Assembly (NCBI GenBank): GCA_028287305.1
Contig: JAQBPX010000032.1
Location: forward strand, 62,001-126,000
From: Gemmatimonadota bacterium
Lineage (GTDB): Bacteria; Gemmatimonadota; Gemmatimonadetes; Gemmatimonadales; Gemmatimonadaceae
Length of the DNA stretch: 64,000 nucleotides
Reading direction: 5' to 3'
The notes under the pieces were generated by a model. It was given only the letters and a program-made list of their open reading frames with translations, ran no database searches and had not been told where the DNA came from. A program made the translations under genes and the position numbers. This document shows, one piece after another, positions 23,457-32,439 of the stretch. Numbering within the stretch: the stretch's first letter is position 1; every line of letters starts with the position of its first letter.

Positions 23457-24090
<634 letters not shown>

Positions 24091-24096
<6 letters not shown>

Positions 24097-24459
24097 CGCA
24101 GGTGCATCGGAAGGCCATACCACCGGCGGCTCGATCAAGTCGAGTAGATAGCGGCGCGTGGCGAAGTAGACCACGTCACCAATGTCCGGAGCGCCGCGAT
24201 GCGCGTCATACCCAGTCGCGATGCGCTCGATCGCTTGGTCACGTCCTGCCGGCCACACGTGAAAGGCACCATCGTGACACAGCGCGCAGCGGATGTCCGG
24301 ATCGTCGACGAGGACCTCACAGATGGATAGCACGGCAAGACGCCGCGCGGGCGCAGGCGTACCGGCTTGATCAACGGCCGCGCACACCTCCCAGAGCCCG
24401 ACGATGTCGACGTCGCACTCTGATCGCAGATCCCTAACTATCACGTCGGTCATTGCCAT
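24091..24459 (-). CDS. Cassette 2 gene: hypothetical protein
   Basis: The 122-residue protein has no signal peptide and is built of mixed helices and strands (VIVRDLRSECDVDIVGLWEVCAAVDQ, RLAVLSICEVLVDDPDIRCAL, DIGDVVYFATRRYLLDLIEPPVVWP). Three cysteines lie in the first half. Its ATG is 8 bp behind the cassette's opening core, so there is no space for a ribosome site of its own apart from the core. It may depend on the array promoter. I do not recognise it. Confidence 0.62.
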
Positions 24460-24466
24460 GTTGTCG

Positions 24467-24567
24467 AGCTAACGCCCAAGCTCAGCTGCGAAGGATTCTC
24501 ATAAGAGTGGCGGCGCCGCCGCCACCGATCAATAGCGATCCTTCGTCTGCTGCAGCGCACGTTAGCC
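24467..24567 (-). other. attC site 1 (101 bp)
   Basis: AGCTAAC (24467-24473) and GTTAGCC (24561-24567) flank a palindrome with tip GGCGGCGCCGCC. It closes the attI-proximal cassette. The stop codon of the cassette 1 gene overlaps the right core. Confidence 0.88.
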
Positions 24568-24957
24568 GGCCGCTACCGGATGCTCGCTGCGAAATGGCTC
24601 TGCTAGGACCTGGAACTCATCCTCGTAGACCACATAACCAGGACGTTCGCTAGTGATCATCTCGGTCCGAATATCGTGCATATTAAGGATAGCGGCGTAT
24701 TCACGCGCGACATCGATATGCTCCGTGGCAGAGTCCTTGAACCAACTGACGGCCGCGTGATGGCCGTTCGGGCGCCGTGAGCGAGCAACGCGGTCTGGGA
24801 GGGGCAAATGCTCCCGCAGCCACATTCGAAGCTCATCGAGACGCTGCTCATCCCATTTAGGGACGCCCACACTCCGCAGATCGCTGACCCCCTCAAAGAT
24901 GCCAGCCTGCACCCCGGTGTCAGGATGTGTCCGCGCGATGACGAAGCGTACAAACAT
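24562..24957 (-). CDS. Cassette 1 gene (attI-proximal): hypothetical protein
   Basis: The 131-residue protein reads FVRFVIARTHPDTGVQAGIFEG, then DEQRLDELRMWLREHLPLPDRV, AAVSWFKDSATEHIDVAREYAAIL and a closing PGYVVYEDEFQVLAEPF. I recall similar unknown proteins from soil integrons, but no function. Being first in the array, it is probably the most recent arrival and the best expressed, directly behind the promoter candidate at 25040-25068. Confidence 0.65.
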   Translation of the reverse strand: MFVRFVIARTHPDTGVQAGIFEGVSDLRSVGVPKWDEQRLDELRMWLREHLPLPDRVARSRRPNGHHAAVSWFKDSATEHIDVAREYAAILNMHDIRTEMITSERPGYVVYEDEFQVLAEPFRSEHPVAAG

Positions 24958-24985
24958 GTCTGAACTGCCGATGATGATTATGGCT

Positions 24986-25135
24986 GGCTAACGCGACTTA
25001 GTAAGAAATTAGACGCCCTAAGAGGCGCTATTCACTCTGATTATCGGCCCCGAGCCGTCACCCGGCAAGACGGAGCGCGCGCGTCGCTGGGAGAATTGGG
25101 CCGAGAAGGCGTGGACAAATAATGCCGAAGGCTCG
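24986..25135 (-). other. attI-like recombination region
   Basis: Between the intI stop and the first cassette there are about 150 bp without a gene. The cassette junction is GTTAGCC on the minus strand (24986-24992), the expected integron core. Upstream lies GCGCCTCTTAGGGCGTCTAAT, which may hold weaker integrase-binding repeats. The region is at the 3' end of intI, not its 5' end. Confidence 0.65.
25040..25068 (-). promoter_or_regulatory. Candidate cassette promoter (Pc-like)
   Basis: Read on the minus strand: TTGCCG, 17 bases, GATAAT. This is close to the sigma-70 consensus in sequence and spacing. It lies in the attI region and points into the cassette array, about 50 bp from the first cassette junction. 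Confidence 0.55.
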
Positions 25136-26100
25136 CTAGTAGTCTACCGGGCTCTTCACTCCCAGCGCTCCCATCTTCGTGATGTGCGTGTAGCGCATGG
25201 TCTGCTTCACGTCGGAGTGGCCAAGCAGCACCGAATGGTTCGCAGGTCGGTGCCTCGCTCGAGAAGCTGCGTCGCGAAGGAGTGACGGAAGCAATGGCAA
25301 TGCACCCTGACCGTCAGCCCCGCCTCGGCGGCCGCCTGCTTGACGGCGCGCTGGAGCCCGGAGGGGTGCAGGTACCATCGCTCCACCTGGCGGCCGCGAG
25401 GGTCTCGCGACGTTCGCGTCGACGGAAAGAGCCAGTACCACGCCTCGGAACTGGCGGCGCCGGGATCCTTGGCCCCGAAGGCGTTGGGAAGTCCCACGAT
25501 TATGTGGGCCTTTCGGTCCTCCCGGTATCGTGCGCGTGCTCGCTCCATCTGCCTCTTGAGCTCGGGCAATGCACGCTCGGCGAGCGGCGTCATGCGGTCC
25601 TTGTCTCCCTTGCCGGCATGCACGGTGAGGGTGCGGCGCGCGAGGTTGACGTCCTTCAGTCGCAGGGTGAGGCACTCCGAGACACGGAGCCCGCTGCCCC
25701 AGAGCAGCATCGCGGCGAGCCGATGCTCGTCCACAAGATGGTCCATCACCGAGTTGCACTCGGCGATGCTGAGGGTGTCGGGCACGTGCTGCGGGCGCTT
25801 GGCATGGAGGTTCTCGTGGTCCCAATCGAGCTCGCGCCGCAGCACTCTGTCGAAGAGGAACTTGAGGGCGGCCAGCGCCTGGTTCTGGGTGCTGGCCGAG
25901 CAGCGTTCCTCGGAGGCGATGTGGGTGATGAACCGGCGGACGTCGCGCTCGTCCATCTCGTTCGGGTGCCGGAGCTGGTGGAACCTGATGAACTTCCTGG
26001 TCCACCAGATATAGGTCTTCTCGATGCGCGGGCTGCGGTGGAGGAGGCGCATCTCCTGGCGTATCTGGTCGATGAGGCGGGGTGGGGTGGGGGAGGGCAT
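25136..26100 (-). pseudogene. intI: Integron integrase IntI, single-base frameshift near the 3' end
   Basis: Tyrosine recombinase of the integron type. SAM-like core-binding domain 1-100 (RTEKTYIWWTRKFIRFH-type start, ATQNQALAALKFLF), catalytic domain with Arg139 (GSGLRVSECL), Lys164, HCFR (His269/Arg272), a second histidine in LLGHSDV, and the nucleophile Tyr in MRYTHI. The IntI-only insertion is present (GLPNAFGAKDP...WYWLFPS, about 203-226). After TDLRTI the frame breaks at about 25243: one base is missing (CGGTG where CAGGTG is expected), and the end GHSDVKQTMRYTH is in another frame. Unless this is a sequencing error, the protein lacks its nucleophile. It runs in the same direction as the cassettes. 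ATG 26100 is chosen; ATG 26160 is also open. Confidence 0.9.
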
Positions 26101-26168
26101 TGCGGACTCATAGCTGGTTTGCGGGGCACGGAAGCATCGTTTTGGTGCGGGGTGGGGCAAACGGCAAC

Positions 26169-26198
26169 GGCAGATCCTTCGCTTCGCTCAGGATGACA
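26169..26198. repeat. Dispersed 30-bp hairpin repeat, copy 1
   Basis: GGCAGATCCTTCGCTTCGCT followed by CAGGATGACA; ATCCT pairs with AGGAT. The same element recurs at 30348, 35532, 35573 and 52706. This copy sits upstream of intI, between it and the SET gene. Confidence 0.75.
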
Positions 26199-26257
26199 GA
26201 GGCTCGCTCTGGATAGCGGTGGTAGCGAGTCCTCGTTCCGCCACCCAAATTCTCGAC

Positions 26258-26725
26258 ATGACCTGCACCGAGCACGACTTCCCACTGGCGGCGCTGGAGA
26301 TCGTGCACACCGCCGCCGGTACCGGCCTCAGGGCGACCTGCGACATCCCGGTAGGCACCGCCGTCATGCGCTTCGACGGTCCAGTCGTTGCCTGGGGTGC
26401 GGTGCCACCCGACGAGGTGCGCTACGTCGCGATGCACGCCTCGGGCGACTGGATCATTCCAGGTTCGCCCGAGCGATTCATCAACCACTCCTGCGCGCCC
26501 AACACGCGCTCCACCGAATCGGGCGACCTGGTGACGACCCGCCACGTGCCACGCGGCGAAGAACTCACCATGAGCTACGACACGCTCGAGCCGTTCGAGA
26601 TCGAGCGGCGCCGGCTGCATCCCGACTGGTACTTCTGGGACGATCGCTGGTCGTTCGACTGCGCGTGTGGTGCGTCCAACTGTCGCGGCAGGATCGATCG
26701 CTACGTGATTCCCGGCGAGCGCTGA
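26258..26725 (+). CDS. SET-domain protein lysine methyltransferase-like
   Basis: The 155-residue protein is a minimal SET domain: AAGTGLRATCDIPVGTAVMRFDG (SET-I start), FINHSCAPNT (NHSC motif, binds S-adenosylmethionine), GEELTMSYDT (catalytic tyrosine region), and a post-SET zinc motif CACGASNCRG. SET proteins methylate lysine side chains. Start at 26258 (MTCTEHDF) is chosen because the upstream frame is non-conserved. Its TGA overlaps the ATG of the decarboxylase gene by one base (TGATG), so the two are translationally coupled. The target protein is unknown. Confidence 0.85.
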   Translation: MTCTEHDFPLAALEIVHTAAGTGLRATCDIPVGTAVMRFDGPVVAWGAVPPDEVRYVAMHASGDWIIPGSPERFINHSCAPNTRSTESGDLVTTRHVPRGEELTMSYDTLEPFEIERRRLHPDWYFWDDRWSFDCACGASNCRGRIDRYVIPGER

Positions 26726-27921
26726 TGCCCCAGGCCGCACTCCCGTGGTGGAACGGACGCACCCTCCACGTGCAGCACGACAGCCTCCGCATCGGCAGCG
26801 CCTGCGTCGAGTCGCTCGCCCGCGAGCATGGCACGCCGCTCTATGTCTATCACGGCGCGCAGGTCACCGATCGCGTGAACGCGATGCACGCAGCGCTCGC
26901 GCAGCACGGACTGCCATCGCGCATCTACTATGCGCTCAAGGCCAACCGGTTCGCGCCGCTCGTGGCCTTGTTGCGTTCGCAGGGCGACGTCGGCATCGAT
27001 GCGTGTTCCCCCCGCGAGATTGCCTACGCGCTCGACGCGGGCTTCTCGCCCGCTGAGATCTCGGTCACCGCCTCCTGCCTCTCGACGCGCGACCTCTCCT
27101 ACGTCTCGCAGTCGGGGTGTCACCTCAACCTCGACACGACCTCGGCCATCGAGCGCTACGCCGCGCTGCAACCAGCCGAGCGACGCATCGGCCTGCGCGT
27201 GGACACTGGAATCGAGACGGGGTACGGCGTGAACCAGAAGACGTCCTACGCGCGCGGCAAGCTCGGCATGATGCCCGAGGACTTCGACGCGGCGCTTCTC
27301 GGGGCCAGCGCGCACGGCCTCACGGTCGACACGGTCCACACGCACCTCGGCTGGGGGCTGCGAGCGAGTGACGACGCACTCATCGCGCGCGCGTTCGCGC
27401 TCGTGGCTGAGCTGGCGGAGCGCGTGCCCGCGCTCACCACCATCAACGTGGGCGGAGGCTTGGGCGGCCGGCTCGTTGCAGACGACGCACCGCTCGGCCT
27501 CGAGCGATGGGCGCAGCTCGTCGCCGATGCCTTCGGCCACCTGAAGGTCACCATCGCGTGCGAGCCCGGCACCTTCCTGGTAGCGGAAGCGGGTGCGCTG
27601 GTGGTTGAAGTCGCGAGCGTCTGGCAGAAGCGCGGCGTGCAGTGGGCCGGGATCGACGCGAACTTCGGGACCAACCTCTACGCGGCGCACTACGGCCTCC
27701 CACACGAGATCATCGCGGCGCGCAGCCCGCTCGGCGACGCTGCACACGAGTACTCGATCGCGGGGAACGTGAACGAGTCGGGAGACGTCTTCGCGCGCGA
27801 CCGCGCCCTCCCCGCACTCGACGCCGGTGACCTGCTGGTGCTCTATCCGGCGGGCGCGTATGGCTCGAGCATGAGCAGCGATCACTGCCTGCGCGGGAAC
27901 TTCACCGAGGTGCTGGCCTGA
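26725..27921 (+). CDS. PLP-dependent decarboxylase, Orn/DAP/Arg group 2 (fold type III, DapDC-like)
   Basis: The 398-residue enzyme has the alanine-racemase-type barrel: IYYALKANRFAPLVALL with the PLP lysine (near 72), VDTVHTHLGWGL (the His that stacks on PLP), INVGGGLGG (phosphate-binding), CEPGTFLVAEAGALV and the C-terminal NESGDVFARDR plus a YPAGAYG tyrosine. Enzymes of this class decarboxylate amino acids such as diaminopimelate or ornithine. LysA has its CxSGD motif where this one has NESGD, so the substrate may differ. It overlaps both its neighbours (SET and ABC exporter), suggesting that it makes a product which the exporter handles. Confidence 0.8.
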   Translation: MPQAALPWWNGRTLHVQHDSLRIGSACVESLAREHGTPLYVYHGAQVTDRVNAMHAALAQHGLPSRIYYALKANRFAPLVALLRSQGDVGIDACSPREIAYALDAGFSPAEISVTASCLSTRDLSYVSQSGCHLNLDTTSAIERYAALQPAERRIGLRVDTGIETGYGVNQKTSYARGKLGMMPEDFDAALLGASAHGLTVDTVHTHLGWGLRASDDALIARAFALVAELAERVPALTTINVGGGLGGRLVADDAPLGLERWAQLVADAFGHLKVTIACEPGTFLVAEAGALVVEVASVWQKRGVQWAGIDANFGTNLYAAHYGLPHEIIAARSPLGDAAHEYSIAGNVNESGDVFARDRALPALDAGDLLVLYPAGAYGSSMSSDHCLRGNFTEVLA

Positions 27922-30137
27922 TGGAGACCGCCGACCCCGAACCGTCGGCCGCCACGCCCGCGGGAGCGTTCGCCTTCGTGCGGGCGCTGGCGGGATGGTT
28001 CGCGAAGTTCCCCCGCCCCGTGACGCTGGTGGTGATCGGGCTGCTCCTCGAGACGGCGTTCGTGTCCGGCCTGCCGCTGCTCTTCCAGCGCCTGATCGAT
28101 GACGCGATCGTGCCGAGGCGCTCGGACGTCCTCGTGGTGCTGCTGCTCACGCTGCTGGTGGCGGCGCTGGTCGCGTCGGCGGTGAGCGTCGGTCGCGACT
28201 ACCTCTACGCGCGACTGATCACGCGCGTGTCCAACGACCTGCGCGTGCGCCTGTTCGCGCGCCTCCAGCGACTGCCGGCCGACTTCTTCAAGCGCAACGC
28301 ACTGGCCGGCGTCTCGTCGCGCTTCTCGGGAGACATGGGATCGGTGGAGCAGGCGCTCGCGTCGCTCATCGCGTGGCTGGCGCTCCCCGCGCTCGACATC
28401 CTGCTCGGCATGGTGCTGCTGTTCATCATCGACTGGCGGCTGGCCCTGCTCGCGCAGCTGCTCTGGCCCCTCTCGCTGGCCGGACCGCAATGGCTCGGCC
28501 CCCGCGCGACACACGCGGCCATCGACCTGCGCGACGAGCAGGCGCGCGTGCTCGCGTCGGTGGAGGAAGCCACGTCGGGCCAGGCGGTGATTCGCGTGTT
28601 CGGGTTGCGCGACCACATGGTCGATGCATTCGGCCGCTCCGCAGGCGCGCTGGTGCAGCGCGGCGTGCGCGTGCACTTCCTCTCCTCCATGATCGAGCGC
28701 TCGTCGGGCATCGGCATCCGCCTGATGCAGGTGATCGTGCTCGGGGTGGGCGGCTGGTTTGCATTTCACGGATCGATGAGCATCGGCGCGCTCGTCGCAT
28801 TCCAGTCGCTGTTCACATCGGTCGCGTTCTCCCTCGGCTGGATCACGCAGTACGTGCCGGTGCTCCTGCAGGCGGGCGTGGGGTTGGGCCGCATCGACAT
28901 GCTGCTGCGAGATGCAGTAGTCATTACCGACGCGCCCGATGCCACGCCGCTGCCCGCCGACTGGCGGCAGCTCGAGGTGGACCACGTGCGTTTCGTGCCC
29001 GATGGTCGCGTGGTGCTCGATGACGTGTCGCTCACCATCCGCCGCGGCGAGTCCATCGCGCTGGTGGGGCCGAGTGGCTCGGGCAAGAGCACGCTCCTCA
29101 ACATGCTGATGCGCTTCAACGAGCCCACCTCGGGCGCGATCCGCCTCGATGGCCGCGACATCCGCACGGGGACGCATGACTCGCTCGCGCAGCAGCAGGC
29201 CGCGGTGTTCCAGGAGTCGTTCCTGTTCAACACATCCATTCGCGAGAACGTGCGGATGGGTCGCATCAGCGCGACCGACGCCGAGGTCGAGGCGGCGGGC
29301 GCCATGGCTGGCCTCGGGCCGGTGGTCGCGAACCTGTCGGAGGGCTATGACGCCGCCGTGGGTGAGCGGGGATGCCGCCTGTCCGGCGGACAGCGACAGC
29401 GCGTCGCCATCGCGCGGGCGCTGCTGCGCGACCCGGGGATGCTGCTGCTGGACGAGGCGACGTCGGCGCTCGACGTGGCCATGGAGGCGGAGATCAACGA
29501 GACGCTCGCGACGGTGCGCCGTGGCCGCACCGTGATCTCCGTGAGCCACAGGCTGGCCAGCATCACCGACTACGACACGATCGCCGTGTTCGAGGACGGG
29601 CGCCTGGTGGAGCAGGGGCGCCATGAGCAACTGCTGGCGCTCGAGGGCACCTACGCGGCGCTCTGGCAGAAACAGGGCGGCTTCACGGTGAACGCAGCGG
29701 GCGACCGGGCCGAGGTGAACGCGCAGCGGCTGCGCGATGTGCCGCTGCTGAGCGTACTGTCGCTGCCGGTGCTCGAGCGGCTCGCCGGCCGCTTCGTGAC
29801 CGAGCGTGTTCCCGAGGGGCGCGTGGTGGTGCAGCAGGGCGACCCTGGCGATCGCTTCTACATCGTGGTGCGCGGCGTGGTGAACGTGTCGGTGGCGGTC
29901 GGGGACCGCCAGGAGGAGGTGGCCACGCTCTCAGCCGGCGATCACTTCGGCGAGATCGCGCTGCTCGGCGATGCGCCGCGCACCGCCACCATTCGAACGA
30001 CGGTTCCCTGCATCTTCATCTCGCTGGGCCGTTCGGAGTTCGCGGCGCTGATGGAGGAATCGCCGGAGCTGCGCGGGGTGGTGGCGGGCCAGGCGGAGCT
30101 GCGGCTGAATGAGCTGAGTGCGGTGGGGGCTGGGTAG
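27921..30137 (+). CDS. ABC exporter with C-terminal cyclic-nucleotide-binding domain
   Basis: The 738-residue protein joins a six-helix exporter membrane domain (about 25-325), a nucleotide-binding domain (Walker A GPSGSGKST, signature LSGGQRQR, Walker B MLLLDEATSALD) and a cNMP-binding fold (about 610-725: LPVLERLAGRFVTERVPEGRVVVQQGD, GDHFGEIALLGDAPRTATI). As a half transporter it should work as a homodimer. The cNMP part suggests gating by a nucleotide such as cAMP or c-di-nucleotides, but the ligand is not shown. Its ATG lies in the stop of the decarboxylase gene (TGATG). Confidence 0.88.
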   Translation: METADPEPSAATPAGAFAFVRALAGWFAKFPRPVTLVVIGLLLETAFVSGLPLLFQRLIDDAIVPRRSDVLVVLLLTLLVAALVASAVSVGRDYLYARLITRVSNDLRVRLFARLQRLPADFFKRNALAGVSSRFSGDMGSVEQALASLIAWLALPALDILLGMVLLFIIDWRLALLAQLLWPLSLAGPQWLGPRATHAAIDLRDEQARVLASVEEATSGQAVIRVFGLRDHMVDAFGRSAGALVQRGVRVHFLSSMIERSSGIGIRLMQVIVLGVGGWFAFHGSMSIGALVAFQSLFTSVAFSLGWITQYVPVLLQAGVGLGRIDMLLRDAVVITDAPDATPLPADWRQLEVDHVRFVPDGRVVLDDVSLTIRRGESIALVGPSGSGKSTLLNMLMRFNEPTSGAIRLDGRDIRTGTHDSLAQQQAAVFQESFLFNTSIRENVRMGRISATDAEVEAAGAMAGLGPVVANLSEGYDAAVGERGCRLSGGQRQRVAIARALLRDPGMLLLDEATSALDVAMEAEINETLATVRRGRTVISVSHRLASITDYDTIAVFEDGRLVEQGRHEQLLALEGTYAALWQKQGGFTVNAAGDRAEVNAQRLRDVPLLSVLSLPVLERLAGRFVTERVPEGRVVVQQGDPGDRFYIVVRGVVNVSVAVGDRQEEVATLSAGDHFGEIALLGDAPRTATIRTTVPCIFISLGRSEFAALMEESPELRGVVAGQAELRLNELSAVGAG

Positions 30138-30155
30138 CGCAAAGGGCGAACAGCC

Positions 30156-30309
30156 TCGACACGGATTTCACGGGGCGCGCCGTCGGCGCGCCACACGGGT
30201 CCAACCGTCCACAAAGAGAAAAATCATCTCGGCCGGGTCGGGATGATTTTTGCGGCCACCATCGCCGTACCCGTGTGCCGCCGCAGGCGGACAGTGTAAT
30301 CCGTGTCGA
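30156..30309. repeat. Long imperfect palindrome between the exporter gene and ridA
   Basis: TCGACACGGATTTCAC at 30156 pairs with GTGTAATCCGTGTCGA ending at 30309; CACACGGGT (30192-30200) with ACCCGTGTG (30269-30277); AAAAATCATC (30219-30228) with GATGATTTTT (30242-30251). Arms between are imperfect. The 154-bp structure lies between two convergent genes and may be a non-autonomous mobile repeat or a bidirectional terminator. Confidence 0.65.
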
Positions 30310-30347
30310 AAGCAGTTGCCGTTGAGGCAGGTTCAGAAACAGCCAAC

Positions 30348-30376
30348 GGCAGATCCTTCGCTTTGCTCAGGATGAC
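30348..30376. repeat. Dispersed 30-bp hairpin repeat, copy 2
   Basis: Same element as at 26169, with CTTTGCTC in the loop. It ends 4 bp before the ridA stop codon, in the 3' flank. Confidence 0.75.
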
Positions 30377-30379
30377 TAC

Positions 30380-30829
30380 TTAGTACGGCACCTGCGCCGT
30401 AGCCTCGATCTCCACCTTGGCCCTCGGCTCCAGCAGCCCCGCCACGATCACCACGCTCATCGGCGGATAGGTGGTGCCCATCACGGCCTTGTACACCACG
30501 CCCAGCTGCTTCTTGGCAACCATGTAGTGCGCGCGGTTGGTGATGTACCAGGTGAGCCGCGTGAGGTTCTCAGGCGCCGCGCCGGCCGCGTCGAGGATCG
30601 TCACGATGTTCTTCAGCGCCTGCTCGCACTGGCCCACGAAGTCGTCCGTCGTGAACTCCTGCGTCTCGGGGTTCCACCCGATCTGCCCCGCGATGCTCAC
30701 CGTGCGGCCCTTGGCGATCACGGCCTGGCTGAACCCCTTCGCGCGCATCCACCCATCCGGCTGGACCACAGGGTGACGCGGAACCTCCTCCGCGGCTGCT
30801 GCCGCTTCCGGCGCCTGGTCTTCACTCAT
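30380..30829 (-). CDS. RidA family reactive imine deaminase
   Basis: The 149-residue protein has a 20-residue acidic extension and then a YjgF/RidA trimer fold: GRTVSIAGQIGWNPETQEF, QCEQALKNIVTILDAAGAAPENLTRLTWYI, and the end PPMSVVIVAGLLEPRAKVEIEATA with the arginine that holds the substrate carboxylate. RidA proteins speed hydrolysis of 2-imines/enamines to ketones and ammonia. Its start overlaps the stop of the CoA ligase gene (ATGA), placing it last in the aromatic operon. There it could remove the amino group from the reduced aminobenzoyl-CoA product. Confidence 0.87.
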   Translation of the reverse strand: MSEDQAPEAAAAAEEVPRHPVVQPDGWMRAKGFSQAVIAKGRTVSIAGQIGWNPETQEFTTDDFVGQCEQALKNIVTILDAAGAAPENLTRLTWYITNRAHYMVAKKQLGVVYKAVMGTTYPPMSVVIVAGLLEPRAKVEIEATAQVPY

Positions 30830-32439
30830 TGCGGTCGCTCTCCCTCACGCAGCCGGTAGCGCTGCAGCTTTCCCGTGGTCGTGCGCGGGAGCACGTCGAC
30901 GAACTCCACCGCGCGAGGATACTTGTATGGCGCAATGCGCGCCTTCACGAAGTCCTGCAGCTCGTGCGCGAGCGCCGCGCTGCCCTCATTGGCAGGACGA
31001 AGCACCACGTACGCCTTCACAATATGGCCCCGCTCCTCGTCCGGCGCGCCCACCACCGCGCACTCGGCCACCGCCGCATGCTCGAGGAGCACGTTCTCCA
31101 CCTCGGGGCCCGCAATGTTGTAGCCGCCCGAGATGATCATGTCGTCGGTGCGCGCCTGGTACCAGAAATAGCCGTCGGCGTCGCGCATGTAGGCGTCGCC
31201 AGTCAGGTTCCAGCCGTCGCGTACGTACTTCCGCTGCTGCTCGAGGTTGCCCAGGTAGCGGCAGCCGGTGGGCCCGCGCACGGCCAGCCTGCCGACACTG
31301 CCATCGGCGACGTCACGCATCTCGTCGTCCACGATCTTCGCCTGGTAGCCGGTGACGACGCGCCCGGTGCTCCCCGGCCTGATGTCGTCGCCACTCGCGC
31401 TGATGAAGATGTGCAGCATCTCGGTGGCGCCGATGCCGTCTATGATCTTGAGCCCGGTTGCCTGCTGCCAGCCATCGAAGACGCTCAGCGGCAGGGTCTC
31501 CCCAGCCGACACGCACTTCCGCAGGCTGCTCACGTCATGCTCGCCGAGCAGCGCGGTCATCGCGCGATACGCGGTGGGCGCGGTGAAGCATACTGTAGGT
31601 TTGTGATCCGTGATTGCCTTGACCAGGTGCGGCGGCGTCGCCTGCTCGAGCAGCAGGGCGCAGGCGCCAAAGCGGAGCGGAAAGAGGAGCAGGCCGCCGA
31701 GCGCGTAGGTGAACGCCAGGGGAGGGGAGCCGCAGAAGACGTCGTCCTCGCTCGGCTTCAGCACGTAGCGCGGGAAGCAGTCGGTGATCGCGAGGATGTC
31801 GCGATGCGAGTGCATGGTGCCCTTGCCCTCACCTGTGGTGCCCGAGGTGAAGGCGATGATCGCCGTGTCCTCGGCGCTCGTGTCGCAATTGTCGAATGTC
31901 GAGGCCTTCGTCGACAACAGGCGATCGAGCTCGGCGGTCTCGTCTGCGTTCCAGCAGGTCACGCGACCATGCGCAAATGCCTGTTCGCACTCCCCGCGCA
32001 GGCGCTCGTCGCAAAGGGCGAGGTCGATCTTCGCCTTGCCGGCCAGGTAGCGGAGCTCGCGCTCGCGCAGCAACGGCATGGTGCACACCACGACGCCACC
32101 CGCCTTGAGCACCCCGAACCACGTGGCGGCGAGCATGGGGCAGTTCGCGGCGCGGAGCAGCACGCGGTTGCCGGGGATCACCTTCAGGTCCTCCACGAGC
32201 ACGCGCGCGATGCGATTGGCGCGCTCCGTCAGCTCGCGATACGTCCACTGCCCCCCTGGCCATCGAATGGCGACGCGGTCGCCCCACCCGCGCGCGATAG
32301 CTCCGTCGAGCAGTTCAGCTGCGCAGTTGAGCTGCTCCGGGTACGCGAGCTCGGGCGCGCCAGTCCAGTCGCGCACCGGCCACAGCTCGCGAGGCGGGAG
32401 GTTGTCCTCGCAGAAGGTGTCGAGATGCGCGGTGGTCAT
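30826..32439 (-). CDS. Aryl-CoA ligase (2-aminobenzoate/benzoate-CoA ligase family)
   Basis: AMP-binding enzyme of 537 residues, started at ATG 32439, which overlaps the acyl-CoA dehydrogenase stop. Motifs: [19 protein letters not shown] (P-loop-like), [50 protein letters not shown], and the C-terminal lysine in [14 protein letters not shown]. The first reaction of the operon would be aromatic acid + ATP + CoA to aryl-CoA. The family includes benzoate, anthranilate and salicylate ligases; the neighbours suggest anthranilate or salicylate. Confidence 0.87.
   Translation of the reverse strand: MTTAHLDTFCEDNLPPRELWPVRDWTGAPELAYPEQLNCAAELLDGAIARGWGDRVAIRWPGGQWTYRELTERANRIARVLVEDLKVIPGNRVLLRAANCPMLAATWFGVLKAGGVVVCTMPLLRERELRYLAGKAKIDLALCDERLRGECEQAFAHGRVTCWNADETAELDRLLSTKASTFDNCDTSAEDTAIIAFTSGTTGEGKGTMHSHRDILAITDCFPRYVLKPSEDDVFCGSPPLAFTYALGGLLLFPLRFGACALLLEQATPPHLVKAITDHKPTVCFTAPTAYRAMTALLGEHDVSSLRKCVSAGETLPLSVFDGWQQATGLKIIDGIGATEMLHIFISASGDDIRPGSTGRVVTGYQAKIVDDEMRDVADGSVGRLAVRGPTGCRYLGNLEQQRKYVRDGWNLTGDAYMRDADGYFWYQARTDDMIISGGYNIAGPEVENVLLEHAAVAECAVVGAPDEERGHIVKAYVVLRPANEGSAALAHELQDFVKARIAPYKYPRAVEFVDVLPRTTTGKLQRYRLREGERPQ

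Noticed and set aside
25225-25260. Programmed frameshift in intI
   Set aside because: No slippery run or stimulating hairpin is visible at the break; the change is a plain one-base loss inside a conserved motif.
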